In this document: piece by piece, positions 23,856 through 31,830 of the stretch
How positions within the stretch are numbered: position 1 is the stretch's first letter
How the letters are laid out: every line of letters starts with the position of its first letter
The notes under the pieces: generated by a model
What the model was told of the DNA's origin: nothing
The model's input: the letters and a program-made list of their open reading frames with translations, nothing else
The model's database searches: none
Assembly (NCBI GenBank): GCA_003597955.1
Contig: QZJU01000021.1
Location: 1 to 44,879 of the forward strand
Reading direction: 5' to 3'
Source of the DNA: Candidatus Parcubacteria bacterium
GTDB lineage: Bacteria; Patescibacteriota; Patescibacteriia; PEXW01
DNA length: 44,879 nt
Made by a program: the position numbers and the translations under genes

Positions 23856-24116
23856 TTACTTTTTGTTTAAGGCTCTTGCCAGCCGGGATTTTTTGCGGGC
23901 GGCCGTGTTTTTGCTGATGATATTTTTCCGCGCGCCCTTATCCAACAGTTTGGCGACCTTTAAGATTTGAGTTTTGGCCTCGTCTTTTTTACCGCCGACA
24001 ATCAATTTCCGGGCTTTTTTCAATTCCGCTTGGAGCTCATTTTTAAGCTGGCGGTTTGCCGCCGTGCGTTTAATTGTTTGCCGGGCGTGTTTGATGGAAG
24101 CTTTCTTGATGGGCAT
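23856..24116 (-). CDS. rpsT: 30S ribosomal protein S20
   Basis: 86 aa, of normal length. Basic three-helix protein typical of S20: MPIKKASIKHARQTIKRTAANR at the start and KNIISKNTAARKKSRLARALNK at the end. It binds 16S rRNA early in 30S assembly. No strong Shine-Dalgarno is seen. Confidence 0.96.
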   Translation of the reverse strand: MPIKKASIKHARQTIKRTAANRQLKNELQAELKKARKLIVGGKKDEAKTQILKVAKLLDKGARKNIISKNTAARKKSRLARALNKK

Positions 24117-24158
24117 ATTCAGGTTTGAATTTTTAGCTAATTAGATTTAAAAAAGTTA

Positions 24159-24584
24159 TCATGCTTTTTGCTTTTTCGCAAGCCTTTTAAGCAACCGACT
24201 TTTGTATTTTTTGGGCTGAAAAGCCGGCAGGCGGACGACCCGGGTTAGTAGTTTTCGTTTTTTTAGTTCCCGACGGAGGTTTTGGGTGAAGGCCCTTTGG
24301 TCATAGCCCAAGGCTAAAATATCGGGCTTTAATTCTTTGATGATTTTCAGCTTATCTTTGGCTAACTTGCCCAGCACGGCGCGATCAACCCATTTAACCC
24401 TTTTGACCATTTTCAAGCGGAAGCGCTCTGGTTGCCAGGGCAATTTACCTTTTACTTTTTTTACGGTTTTGTCACGCGCCACAACCACGGTCAAATAATC
24501 GCCCAAAGCTTTGGCTTTTTTGAATAGGAAAAGATGGCCTGGGTGGAGATGGTCAAAAGTTCCGGTGACAACGATTTTTTTCAT
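24159..24584 (-). CDS. cytidylyltransferase-like nucleotidyltransferase
   Basis: 141 aa. The N-terminus VVTGTFDHLHPGHLFLFKKAK contains the HxGH nucleotide-binding motif (HPGH). The rest keeps the Rossmann core (ILALGYDQ), but the usual C-terminal ISSTxxR is replaced by a very basic tail (KKYKSRLLKRLAKK). The size and GTFDHLHPGH variant resemble archaeal-type FAD synthetase or TagD-like enzymes; the acceptor is unknown. AAAGGTGA precedes the ATG, 3 bases after the uvrB stop, so it is translated from the uvrB transcript. Confidence 0.8.
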   Translation of the reverse strand: MKKIVVTGTFDHLHPGHLFLFKKAKALGDYLTVVVARDKTVKKVKGKLPWQPERFRLKMVKRVKWVDRAVLGKLAKDKLKIIKELKPDILALGYDQRAFTQNLRRELKKRKLLTRVVRLPAFQPKKYKSRLLKRLAKKQKA

Positions 24585-24587
24585 AAT

Positions 24588-26621
24588 TCACCTTTTAAAT
24601 TTTTTGCGCCTGGGTCGGCGCCGGTTCGCTTCCTCGGGTTTTAATAACCTGATCTGATCCCGGATATTCGCGGCTTTTTCAAATTCCAAATTTTGCGCGG
24701 CCAGACTCATCTGGTTTTCCAAATCTTTCAACACATAAGGAATTTCTTCTTTCGGAACTTTTTGCGGATTAAAGATTATTTTTTCCTCCTCGGATTTTTT
24801 GCCGGCTAAGCGGGATTCCCGAATAGCCTTAATTATGGTTTTGGGCGTAATGTTGTGTTTTTGGTTGTATGCTTTTTGAATTTTTCGGCGTCGTAAAGTT
24901 TCCGAAATCGCGGTTTGCATGGATTTTGTCACACGGTCAGCGTACATAATCACACTACCTTCAACATGCCTGGCGGCCCGACCCATGGTTTGGATCAAAG
25001 CGGTGTCAGAACGTAAATAACCCTCTTTGTCCGCATCCAAAATAGCCACCAAAGAAACCTCGGGCAAGTCCAAGCCCTCCCGTAAAAGATTGATGCCCAC
25101 CACCACATCGATTTCGCCGGTGCGCAAGGTGCGCAAAATTTCCAAGCGGTCAAAAGTTTCCACATCCGAATGTAGATATTCAACCTTAATGTCCAAATCC
25201 TTTAAATACTCGGTCAGGTCTTCGGCGATTCTTTTGGTCAAAGTGGTAACTAAGACCCTCTGGCCTTTTTCCACGCGTTTTCGAATCTGTTCCAGCAAGT
25301 CGTCAACTTGATTTTTGGTCGGCTTGACTTCAATCTTGGGATCCAGCAAGCCCGTGGGCCGGATCAATTGTTCGACAATTTGTCCGGCAGAGCCGGATCC
25401 GGCTTTGCCGGATTGGCTATGGGCTTTTTCATATTCCCGAGGCGTGGCGGAAACAAAAATTACCTGGTTTATCCTTTTTTCAAATTCCGTAAATTTTAAA
25501 GGCCGATTGTCGTAAGCCGCGGGCAAGCGGAAGCCGTAATCAATTAAAGTTTTTTTGCGGGCTTTGTCGCCTTCATACATGCCGCCGATCTGCGGCACGG
25601 TCATGTGGGATTCGTCTATAAATAAGAGGTAATCTTTTGGAAAGAAATCCATCAAAGTGTAAGGCGGAGTGCCGGGTTGGCGGCCGTCAAAATACCGGGA
25701 ATAATTTTCAATGCCCGAAACAAAGCCCGCGGTCCGTAGCATCTCCAAATCAAAATTGATTCTTTGCTTCAACCGCTCGGCTTCCAATAATTTATCGTTG
25801 GCTTTAAACCACGCCAAGCGTTCTTTTAAATCCTTTTCTATTTTGGCCAAGGCCAGTTCCATCCCTCCGGGGTCAGTCACATATTGGGTGGCCGGGTAAA
25901 TATCCACGCTTTCCAATTTCGACGCGTTTTTGCCGGTCAAGGCATCAACTTCTTCAATTTTTTCAATCTCGTCGCCGAAAAAATAAATTTTGTAAAGCCG
26001 GTCTTCAGAAAAGCTCGGAAAAATTTCCACCACCTCGCCCAAGACTCGGAAAGACCCGCGCCAAATGTCCAGGTTCCGCCTTTCGAATTGCATGGCTATC
26101 AGTTTGTTCAATAATGCCTGCCGTTTTAGCGTTTGGCTTTTTTTCAGAGCCAAAACGCCTTTTTGGTATTCCGCGGGCGAACCCAAGCCGTAAATGCAGG
26201 AAACCGAAGCCACGATAATCACATCCCGGCGGGAAAGAATGGCCTGGGTGGAGGCGTGCCGCAGCCTGTCAATTTCTTCATTGATGTCCGTTTCTTTTTC
26301 GATGTAGGTGTCGGTTTTGGGGATATACGCTTCGGGTTGGTAGTAATCGTAATAGGAAACAAAATAGTGCACGGCGTTTTGGGGGAAAAATTCCTCAAAT
26401 TCACTGGCTAATTGCGCGGCCAGGGTTTTATTGTGGGAGATAATCAGGGTGGGCCTTTGGGCTTCGGCAATCACCTTGGCCATGGTAAAAGTCTTGCCGC
26501 TGCCAGTCACGCCTAAAAGCGTCTGGCCGGTGTAGCCCGATTTCAGGCCTTTTACCAACTTTTCAATAGCCTGCGGTTGGTCGCCGGTGGGCTTAAATAG
26601 CGCGCGTAACTTGAAATTCAT
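24588..26621 (-). CDS. uvrB: excinuclease ABC subunit B
   Basis: 677 aa, full length. Walker A GVTGSGKT (37-44). Damage-verification beta-hairpin region [12 protein letters not shown] (about 90-101). DESH box in [19 protein letters not shown]. Helicase motifs [27 protein letters not shown] and [11 protein letters not shown]-terminal UVR domain ([24 protein letters not shown]) recruits UvrC. Nucleotide excision repair. A TATAGT box lies 10 bases before the ATG without a Shine-Dalgarno. Confidence 0.98.
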   Translation of the reverse strand: MNFKLRALFKPTGDQPQAIEKLVKGLKSGYTGQTLLGVTGSGKTFTMAKVIAEAQRPTLIISHNKTLAAQLASEFEEFFPQNAVHYFVSYYDYYQPEAYIPKTDTYIEKETDINEEIDRLRHASTQAILSRRDVIIVASVSCIYGLGSPAEYQKGVLALKKSQTLKRQALLNKLIAMQFERRNLDIWRGSFRVLGEVVEIFPSFSEDRLYKIYFFGDEIEKIEEVDALTGKNASKLESVDIYPATQYVTDPGGMELALAKIEKDLKERLAWFKANDKLLEAERLKQRINFDLEMLRTAGFVSGIENYSRYFDGRQPGTPPYTLMDFFPKDYLLFIDESHMTVPQIGGMYEGDKARKKTLIDYGFRLPAAYDNRPLKFTEFEKRINQVIFVSATPREYEKAHSQSGKAGSGSAGQIVEQLIRPTGLLDPKIEVKPTKNQVDDLLEQIRKRVEKGQRVLVTTLTKRIAEDLTEYLKDLDIKVEYLHSDVETFDRLEILRTLRTGEIDVVVGINLLREGLDLPEVSLVAILDADKEGYLRSDTALIQTMGRAARHVEGSVIMYADRVTKSMQTAISETLRRRKIQKAYNQKHNITPKTIIKAIRESRLAGKKSEEEKIIFNPQKVPKEEIPYVLKDLENQMSLAAQNLEFEKAANIRDQIRLLKPEEANRRRPRRKKFKR

Positions 26622-26631
26622 AAGCAGACAT

Positions 26632-26668
26632 ACTATAGCATTAACGCGGATGGGATTTTGAATCCGCG
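26632..26668 (-). promoter_or_regulatory. uvrB -10 box and overlapping palindrome
   Basis: Minus-strand TATAGT (26632-26637). The inverted repeat CGCGGAT-N10-ATCCGCG (26645-26668) covers the position of the -35 box (26655-26660) and may be a repressor operator, for instance for damage control. Confidence 0.45.
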
Positions 26669-26748
26669 GCGGCTTGAATTTTAGTAGTTAAAGGGTGTAA
26701 GTTAAAATTACCCAAAAACCCAAGATTTTCCAAAAAACGGAGATAAAA

Positions 26749-27069
26749 ATGTTAGTTGAAAAAACAGGAACGGTTCTTTTGCCAAAGCCCAAGAGGCGAA
26801 AACACAAGGGTAAATTATCCACGCCCGAAGCCAGACGCGAGTACCAGCGGCGCTATTATCAATTGCACAAGCAAAAGGCCAAGGAATACCAAAGGCAATA
26901 TAATTTGACCCACAAGAAAAAGAATCACCCGTCGACTAGGGGCAAATTAGGTTCTCGGCCAAACAGGCAAACCGTTTTCAATGCCGGTGATATTATGGAT
27001 AGCCCGCCGGGAAAACTGGAAAAGCGTCTAAGCCGGATTTTAGCGGCAGAAAGCGATTTTACGAACTAG
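26749..27069 (+). CDS. small basic protein, function unknown
   Basis: 106 aa, highly basic. ARREYQRRYYQLHKQKAKEYQRQYNLTHKKK is a repeated Tyr-Gln-Arg helical segment likely to bind nucleic acid. GGAG precedes the ATG. It diverges from uvrB and ends with a strong terminator. No family recognised, though its style resembles small DNA-binding proteins. Confidence 0.6.
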   Translation: MLVEKTGTVLLPKPKRRKHKGKLSTPEARREYQRRYYQLHKQKAKEYQRQYNLTHKKKNHPSTRGKLGSRPNRQTVFNAGDIMDSPPGKLEKRLSRILAAESDFTN

Positions 27070-27087
27070 CGCCTTTGGGCATTAGGT

Positions 27088-27125
27088 ATCCTCCTGTTAG
27101 ATTTTTTAACAGGAGGATTTTTTTA
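27088..27125 (+). terminator. terminator of the small basic protein gene
   Basis: ATCCTCCTGTTA and TAACAGGAGGAT arms, then a run of seven T. Confidence 0.9.
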
Positions 27126-27130
27126 AAAAA

Positions 27131-27164
27131 TAAAAACCGCTGTTATTTTAAATAGACAGCGGTT
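27131..27164 (-). terminator. terminator of the sigma/HTH island
   Basis: Minus strand: AACCGCTGT, loop, ACAGCGGTT, then TTT. It sits right after the stop of the last sigma gene. Confidence 0.85.
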
Positions 27165-27165
27165 G

Positions 27166-28452
27166 TTAAGCGTCAGAATTTAACCAGTAGCTTTGCAAAT
27201 TCCGAGACCGATTGGGTTTTCGAAGTTTGCGCAAAGCCTTTTCTTTAATCTGCCGGACTCTTTCGCGCGTAAGACTAAAGCGCGCGCCGATTTCTTCCAA
27301 AGTCAGGGCTACTTCTTGGTTTAGGCCAAAGTACAGACTAATAACCTCGGCTTCCCGTGGGGTTAAAGTATCCAAGACGCAAACGACTTCTTGGGTTAAA
27401 CTAGTGCGCAATGCCGGTTTATGAGGCGATACTGTTTTTTCGTCAGGGAGGATATTGGATAAAGACTCATCACCATCTTCGGTTACCGGCGCATCCAATG
27501 AAATTGCGGACTTGTTCAGTTCCATAGTCATTACGACTTCTACTTCGGCAAGCTCCACGGCTTGGGCGACTTCTTCCACCGAAGCCGCGCGCCCCAGAAT
27601 TTGTTCAATTTCAGCTTTGGCTTGGTTGATTTTGGTCAGAGCGCCAACTCGGTTTAGGGGAATGCGCACGGTCCGGGAGTTTTCCGCCAAGGCCGTTAAA
27701 ATGCTTTGGCGAATCCACCAGACGGCATAAGAAATAAATCGGAAGCCACGGGTTTCGTCGAATCTTTTGGCAGCCTTGATCAACCCCAGATTGCCTTCAT
27801 TGATTAAGTCAGCTAAATCCAGGCCCCGGTTTTGGTAATACTTAGCCACGGAAACCACAAAGCGAAGATTGGCTTGGATCAAACTCCATTCTGCCAGCCG
27901 GTCGCCTTGGCGGATTGATTCTGCCAGCCGGATTTCTTCGGCTTGCGTTATCAGTGGAATTTGACCGATTTGCCGCAGGTAGATATCCAAGGATTGTCCT
28001 TCACTGGCGATTGCCAGAAATTTCCTTTTGGTTTTCTCAGCGTCAGCCCGATTGGACACGGCTAGCGTATCCTGAAGGTCGAGCTGAAGGTTGCTGAAAA
28101 CTGGGGCAAAGAACCACCAGACGAAAATTTCCAAGACTTCCCAAAAAAGCGCGGTCGGCAGAAGCGTGGCTTTGATTTTCCAGTCTCTTGGCACCAGCTG
28201 ACAAAACTCTGACCATGCCCAGGTTTTGGGCTGACCATTGAAAGGAAACAAGTTCAGCAGCCAAGGCCTTTCGCCGGCGATTTGCCAGAACCGATCTTCG
28301 TTAATTTCTTTGACCAGCGACGGGATTTTCTGAATGTTTTCGGAATTTAAGTTGACCGCGATGTTGTTGCGCTGACAGAAATTAAGCAGCTCTGTCGCGT
28401 CGCAAATCTGCATTTGCTCCAGCAGCAAGCGTAAAAACTTGAGCCCGGTCAT
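27166..28452 (-). CDS. sigma-70 family factor (RpoD-like core) with Trp-rich N-terminal domain
   Basis: 428 aa. Regions 1.2-4 are complete: LDIYLRQIGQIPLIT (about 155-169), region 2 LIQANLRFVVSVAKYYQNRGLDLADLINEGN, DNA-melting FRFISYAVWWIRQSI, region 4 LTPREAEVISLYFGL with helix-turn-helix LTLEEIGARFSLTRERVRQI. Residues about 1-135 are not region 1.1 but a Trp-rich helical segment (RFWQIAGERPWLLNLF, LFWEVLEIFVWWFF) resembling the N-termini of its two upstream neighbours. It may be primary or alternative; the fused domain argues for special control. AAGGAGG precedes the ATG. Confidence 0.85.
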   Translation of the reverse strand: MTGLKFLRLLLEQMQICDATELLNFCQRNNIAVNLNSENIQKIPSLVKEINEDRFWQIAGERPWLLNLFPFNGQPKTWAWSEFCQLVPRDWKIKATLLPTALFWEVLEIFVWWFFAPVFSNLQLDLQDTLAVSNRADAEKTKRKFLAIASEGQSLDIYLRQIGQIPLITQAEEIRLAESIRQGDRLAEWSLIQANLRFVVSVAKYYQNRGLDLADLINEGNLGLIKAAKRFDETRGFRFISYAVWWIRQSILTALAENSRTVRIPLNRVGALTKINQAKAEIEQILGRAASVEEVAQAVELAEVEVVMTMELNKSAISLDAPVTEDGDESLSNILPDEKTVSPHKPALRTSLTQEVVCVLDTLTPREAEVISLYFGLNQEVALTLEEIGARFSLTRERVRQIKEKALRKLRKPNRSRNLQSYWLNSDA

Positions 28453-28473
28453 TTCACCTCCTTTCTGGGGTTT

Positions 28474-29310
28474 TTACACCCGTGTCAAATTGGATTTTGA
28501 TGCACTTTGGAAGAAATTCAGCAAGCGCGCATAAATTATCGGCAAGATGCCAATTCGCTTGGCCTGCGTCGCAATGTCGTTCGTGGCCGCCTGGCAAAAA
28601 AACTCCGACATCAAGCAGTTGCGCTGTTTGCAGAAAGTTTCGATCTGGCGCAAAGCATCGCTGCCAATCCATAAGCCGTCGAATTGCTTGAGTAATTCCT
28701 CAAAAATTCCTTCGGAAATGCCCAGCGCGCGAGCTTCGGTTCCAATTTTTTGGTATTCGACTATGCGGTGGAAAATTTGTGGCAAGGTGGTATTGTGTTC
28801 CAAGCAATAATGCTGCAGACTCTCGGCGATTTCCGGCCTAAGCGCCAAATTTCGAATTTTTACAGGAGCTTGGCCGGCCGAGGTTGGTTGCTTGTCGCGG
28901 ATTTTTAGGACTTTTAGTTCTTCGCCCGCATTTTGCCAGAGAAAAAAATCCCAGGCCTGCTGGAGCTTAAGCCAATTTGGCCGGGGACTGGTCTTAAAAA
29001 AGCTTGGCGGCAAAGTTTTTTTAAGACCCTGCAAATTTGTTTCACCTCGGCTTTTTAGTTTTTCCAGTAGCGTCAAAGCCCAGTTGTGTTTTTTTACGTA
29101 TTGCCAAAAATCCCGTGCTGAAAGTTTTTGGGCCTTAAGCTCAACTGGCGGCCCAGAACAGGCCAGCAGATTCGCAAACCAAACGCAGTCTTTCAAGAAC
29201 GCCCAGAGGGCTTTTTCCGAAAAACTGGCCGGGTCCGGGAAACGGGCTTTTAGCTGGCAAAAGTAAAACCAGACCGAAGGTCTGGAAATTTGGTTTTTTA
29301 GAGTTTTCAC
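28474..29310 (-). CDS. sigma-linked protein: Trp-rich domain plus two helical repeats
   Basis: 278 aa. Residues 10-145 align by eye with the N-terminus of the next upstream gene, a sigma factor: SVWFYFCQLKARFPD versus SVWFFFEELKKLFPD, DFWQYVKKHNWAL versus DFWLYAKKHEWCL, and AWDFFLWQ versus ALEFFFWQ. The remainder is two tandem units of about 50 residues, each with a CxxxxN-type start and an AxxxGIxxxIxxxLLxxF end. There are no sigma regions. It may bind the same ligand or partner and act as an anti-sigma, adaptor or sensor. Twenty-one bases separate it from the RpoD-like gene, so they form one operon. Confidence 0.75.
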   Translation of the reverse strand: MKTLKNQISRPSVWFYFCQLKARFPDPASFSEKALWAFLKDCVWFANLLACSGPPVELKAQKLSARDFWQYVKKHNWALTLLEKLKSRGETNLQGLKKTLPPSFFKTSPRPNWLKLQQAWDFFLWQNAGEELKVLKIRDKQPTSAGQAPVKIRNLALRPEIAESLQHYCLEHNTTLPQIFHRIVEYQKIGTEARALGISEGIFEELLKQFDGLWIGSDALRQIETFCKQRNCLMSEFFCQAATNDIATQAKRIGILPIIYARLLNFFQSASKSNLTRV

Positions 29311-29372
29311 CTTATATCGCTCCCAATTTTGAATTGTTAAACAACAATTTTTGTTCGCTTTTTATTAGACCC

Positions 29373-29401
29373 AACCTACTTTAAAAACCCTTTAAAGTCA
29401 A
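29373..29401 (-). promoter_or_regulatory. promoter of the 278-aa/RpoD-like operon
   Basis: Minus strand: TTGACT, 17 bases, TAGGTT, within GTTGAC...TTTTTAAAGTAGGTT, nearly the same as the promoter at 30832. Confidence 0.6.
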
Positions 29402-29423
29402 CTTCGCCCAAGTCAAAAACAAA

Positions 29424-29468
29424 AACTGTTAGCTTGCTTTGCTTTTAGCAAATTTTTAGCTAACGGTT
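29424..29468 (-). terminator. terminator of the WhiG/FliA-like gene
   Basis: Minus strand: AACCGTTAGC and GCTAACAGTT arms followed by TTTGTTTTTG. The first arm overlaps the stop codon. Confidence 0.7.
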
Positions 29469-30770
29469 GGATAAAGAACGTGGAGGCAAAGGCGTTTTTT
29501 TGAAATCCCAGCCGCCCTGGCCATCGGGTTGGGGCACAGGAAATCCGAATTGGTCATACATCAAACAGCGAAGTATATGAATGGCGCGGGTATGAATTTG
29601 GGAAACGCGAGATTCGCACAACTTTAGCAATCTGCCGATCGCTTTCAGGCGAAGCTCGTGCCAGTAATAATACCTAATCACGGTTGCCTGCTGGGGACTA
29701 AGCTCATTGGCAATCGCGGTTTTTAAAAATTCGTAAATCTTTTGGCGGTCAATGGTTTCCAAAAGCGTGGGTGTCAGCAAATCCTCAATTAAATCAATCC
29801 TTTCGCGCTTATCGTCTTCGCTCCAAACCCCTTCGTTCAGCGAATGCATAACACCGCTGTAGTGGCAATCTGCCAACATTTTCTGCAGGTCTTTAAGCTC
29901 CACCCCCAAAGTCCGGGCGAGCTTTTCAGAACTGGACGATTTGCCGAATTTTTGTTCAAGTTCGCGAATTTTGTTTTGCAATTTCCGATTTTGAGATTTT
30001 ACCCCCCGCGGAACCCAATCCAGCTCTCGTAGGTAATCCAAAATCTCGCCCCGAATCCGATAGGTGGCGTAAGTTTCAAATTTTACGCCAAGCTCTGGAT
30101 TATATTCGTCCAGCGCTTTGTAAAGCCCCAGAAATCCAACTTGAACAAGATCCGCTAATTCAGTTTGGGGCGGAAAGCCTAAAATCATGCGGCCGGCCAA
30201 GTTTTTGACCAAAGGCAGGTAATATCGGCCAAAGGCTTTTTTCACCTCGTTGCGCAGCGGCCCTTTTGGGCATCTTGCAAAGTAATGAAATTTTAAACCT
30301 GGCGGCAAAAACCCCCTGACAGTCTGCGGGTAATATTTTCCGTCATCGACCAGGATTTTAAAACGCGCGAATTTTTCCGCCGTTAACTGCCAAAAGAAAA
30401 ACTCCAAGGCCTGGTTAAATATGTTCCAGTGTTTGCGGCTGTGCAGGTAAAAGTACGCGTCAGGTAGCAGACGCTCAAGATCTTCCGTTAGAATCAAGCC
30501 ATTTTGCTTTTCGGTTTCTTCCAAAAATTCCAGGCACCATTCATGCTTTTTGGCATAAAGCCAAAAATCTTTCATCGACATGATTTTCGTCGGTGTCAGG
30601 GTGCGACCGTCGCCCGATGTGAGCAAAGTTTTTAACCAGTCGGTTTTTCTGACCCGGGGCCAGAAATTATTTGGGGAATAACTTGAGACATCAGGAAAAA
30701 GTTTTTTTAATTCCTCAAAGAAAAACCAAACGGAAAAATGTCCGTTTTCGGAAAACTGACCCATCTCCAC
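29460..30770 (-). CDS. WhiG/FliA-type sigma factor with N-terminal Trp-rich domain
   Basis: 436 aa. From about 185 on it is a group 3 sigma factor: YYLPLVKNLAGRM, ELADLVQVGFLGLYKALDEYNP, ETYATYRIRGEILDYLRELDWVPR (region 2/3 junction typical of FliA/WhiG), then region 4 LSPQQATVIRYYYWHELRLKAIG and CESRVSQIHTRAI. Residues 1-160 form an extra domain shared with the 278-aa gene downstream. A short Pro-rich tail follows region 4. No flagellar genes are in view, so a role in surface structure or lifestyle switching is inference. GGAGGTGG precedes the ATG. Confidence 0.88.
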   Translation of the reverse strand: MEMGQFSENGHFSVWFFFEELKKLFPDVSSYSPNNFWPRVRKTDWLKTLLTSGDGRTLTPTKIMSMKDFWLYAKKHEWCLEFLEETEKQNGLILTEDLERLLPDAYFYLHSRKHWNIFNQALEFFFWQLTAEKFARFKILVDDGKYYPQTVRGFLPPGLKFHYFARCPKGPLRNEVKKAFGRYYLPLVKNLAGRMILGFPPQTELADLVQVGFLGLYKALDEYNPELGVKFETYATYRIRGEILDYLRELDWVPRGVKSQNRKLQNKIRELEQKFGKSSSSEKLARTLGVELKDLQKMLADCHYSGVMHSLNEGVWSEDDKRERIDLIEDLLTPTLLETIDRQKIYEFLKTAIANELSPQQATVIRYYYWHELRLKAIGRLLKLCESRVSQIHTRAIHILRCLMYDQFGFPVPQPDGQGGWDFKKTPLPPRSLSNR

Positions 30771-30831
30771 CTCCTTTTTTGTCTGGTTGTTTGTTAAAGT
30801 CCGATTTTCGGGTAGGAGTTTTGTTTAAATT

Positions 30832-30860
30832 AACCTAACTTAAAAACTTCCAAAGGTCAA
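30832..30860 (-). promoter_or_regulatory. promoter of the WhiG/FliA-like gene
   Basis: Minus strand: TTGACC, 17 bases, TAGGTT. Confidence 0.6.
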
Positions 30861-30957
30861 CTCCGTACAAATATACCGAGATTCGTCCGCTCCAGGCACC
30901 CGTGGCGCCTTCCGGTCGCAATGACAATTACGACAACCACTTTTTCCTAAAATAAAT

Positions 30958-30983
30958 ACCCCGCTTTTTTAAAAAAGCGGGGT
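30958..30983 (-). terminator. terminator of the HTH gene pair
   Basis: A perfect palindrome, ACCCCGCTTTTTT and complement, lies just after the stop at 30992; ATTTATTTT follows on the minus strand. Confidence 0.75.
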
Positions 30984-30991
30984 TTAAAGGT

Positions 30992-31816
30992 TTAACTTTT
31001 CTGTATCGCCCGGTGTAGGCGAAGATACTGTATAGGATCATTGGCCGTAAGCACGCCCTGTTCAAACAGATATTGGGCGACCTGGAGCAAATCCGTATCT
31101 TTCTCGGTTTCCAAGTCGACTAACAATTGCATAGGTTGGACATTGCGTTGGTTGCAGAGTTCCATAAACTTCTGGTATTGCTCTGAACTTAAGCCCCATT
31201 GGGACGGTCCTGGCTGATTAGTTTGGGCCAGTCCAGTCGGTCCAGCACTTTTGTTGGTAGCTCCGGATTTGTGACCCTTGCCGACTGGCGCAATGTTCCA
31301 TTTTTTTCGCCACTGCCCAATATCGAAAGGCGATAAGGAATAATTATAAGGTTCGGTTGCCAGTTGCTGGCTTAAAGCCCGGTCACTGCCGGTCTGCATC
31401 AACAGCTGCCGAAAAGCCACTCTGGCGAATTCTTCAGAATTAAACCTGCCGACAAAATTCTGCATGGCTTTAGCTACCTTGCTTAAAGGTCTTGGCTTTT
31501 TTGTCTTGGCCCCGGAAGGCTTTAACAATTTTGCCAATTCCCCAGTAAAGCCCAGGCTGACAAATTCGGCTTGGTGCGCATTTACCCATTCGCGCAGCCG
31601 GTTTAGCTTCACGCCAAACTGCCTGGCCACCCGGCGCCAAGAATTTTTTGAAGCCCTGTATAGCTTCATAATTTCATTGACGGTTAAACCGACATTGCCG
31701 TTGTCCAAAAGCCGGGATTCGGCCCGGGTTTTGGTTTCGGGCTTTACCGAGCGAGGGTTTATGTTCCGAGCTTCGAGCATTTGCCTAAACCAAAGCCATT
31801 CATAATTGTTTCCCAC
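30992..31816 (-). CDS. HTH-rich regulator-like protein of the sigma island
   Basis: 274 aa. Two helix-turn-helix-like segments: VNEIMKLYRASKNSWRRVARQFGVKLNRLREWV (about 46-78) and RQLLMQTGSDRALSQQLA with FDIGQWRKKW (about 137-170). A Gly/Pro/Gln linker leads to a C-terminal helical motif (FMELCNQRNVQP, QYLFEQGVLT) like the repeat of the 278-aa protein. A DNA-binding role is likely but unproven. TCCTCC on the plus strand marks its ribosome site. It lies 14 bases after its upstream partner, so they are co-transcribed. Confidence 0.7.
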   Translation of the reverse strand: MGNNYEWLWFRQMLEARNINPRSVKPETKTRAESRLLDNGNVGLTVNEIMKLYRASKNSWRRVARQFGVKLNRLREWVNAHQAEFVSLGFTGELAKLLKPSGAKTKKPRPLSKVAKAMQNFVGRFNSEEFARVAFRQLLMQTGSDRALSQQLATEPYNYSLSPFDIGQWRKKWNIAPVGKGHKSGATNKSAGPTGLAQTNQPGPSQWGLSSEQYQKFMELCNQRNVQPMQLLVDLETEKDTDLLQVAQYLFEQGVLTANDPIQYLRLHRAIQKS

Positions 31817-31830
31817 TTTTCCTCCTTGGT

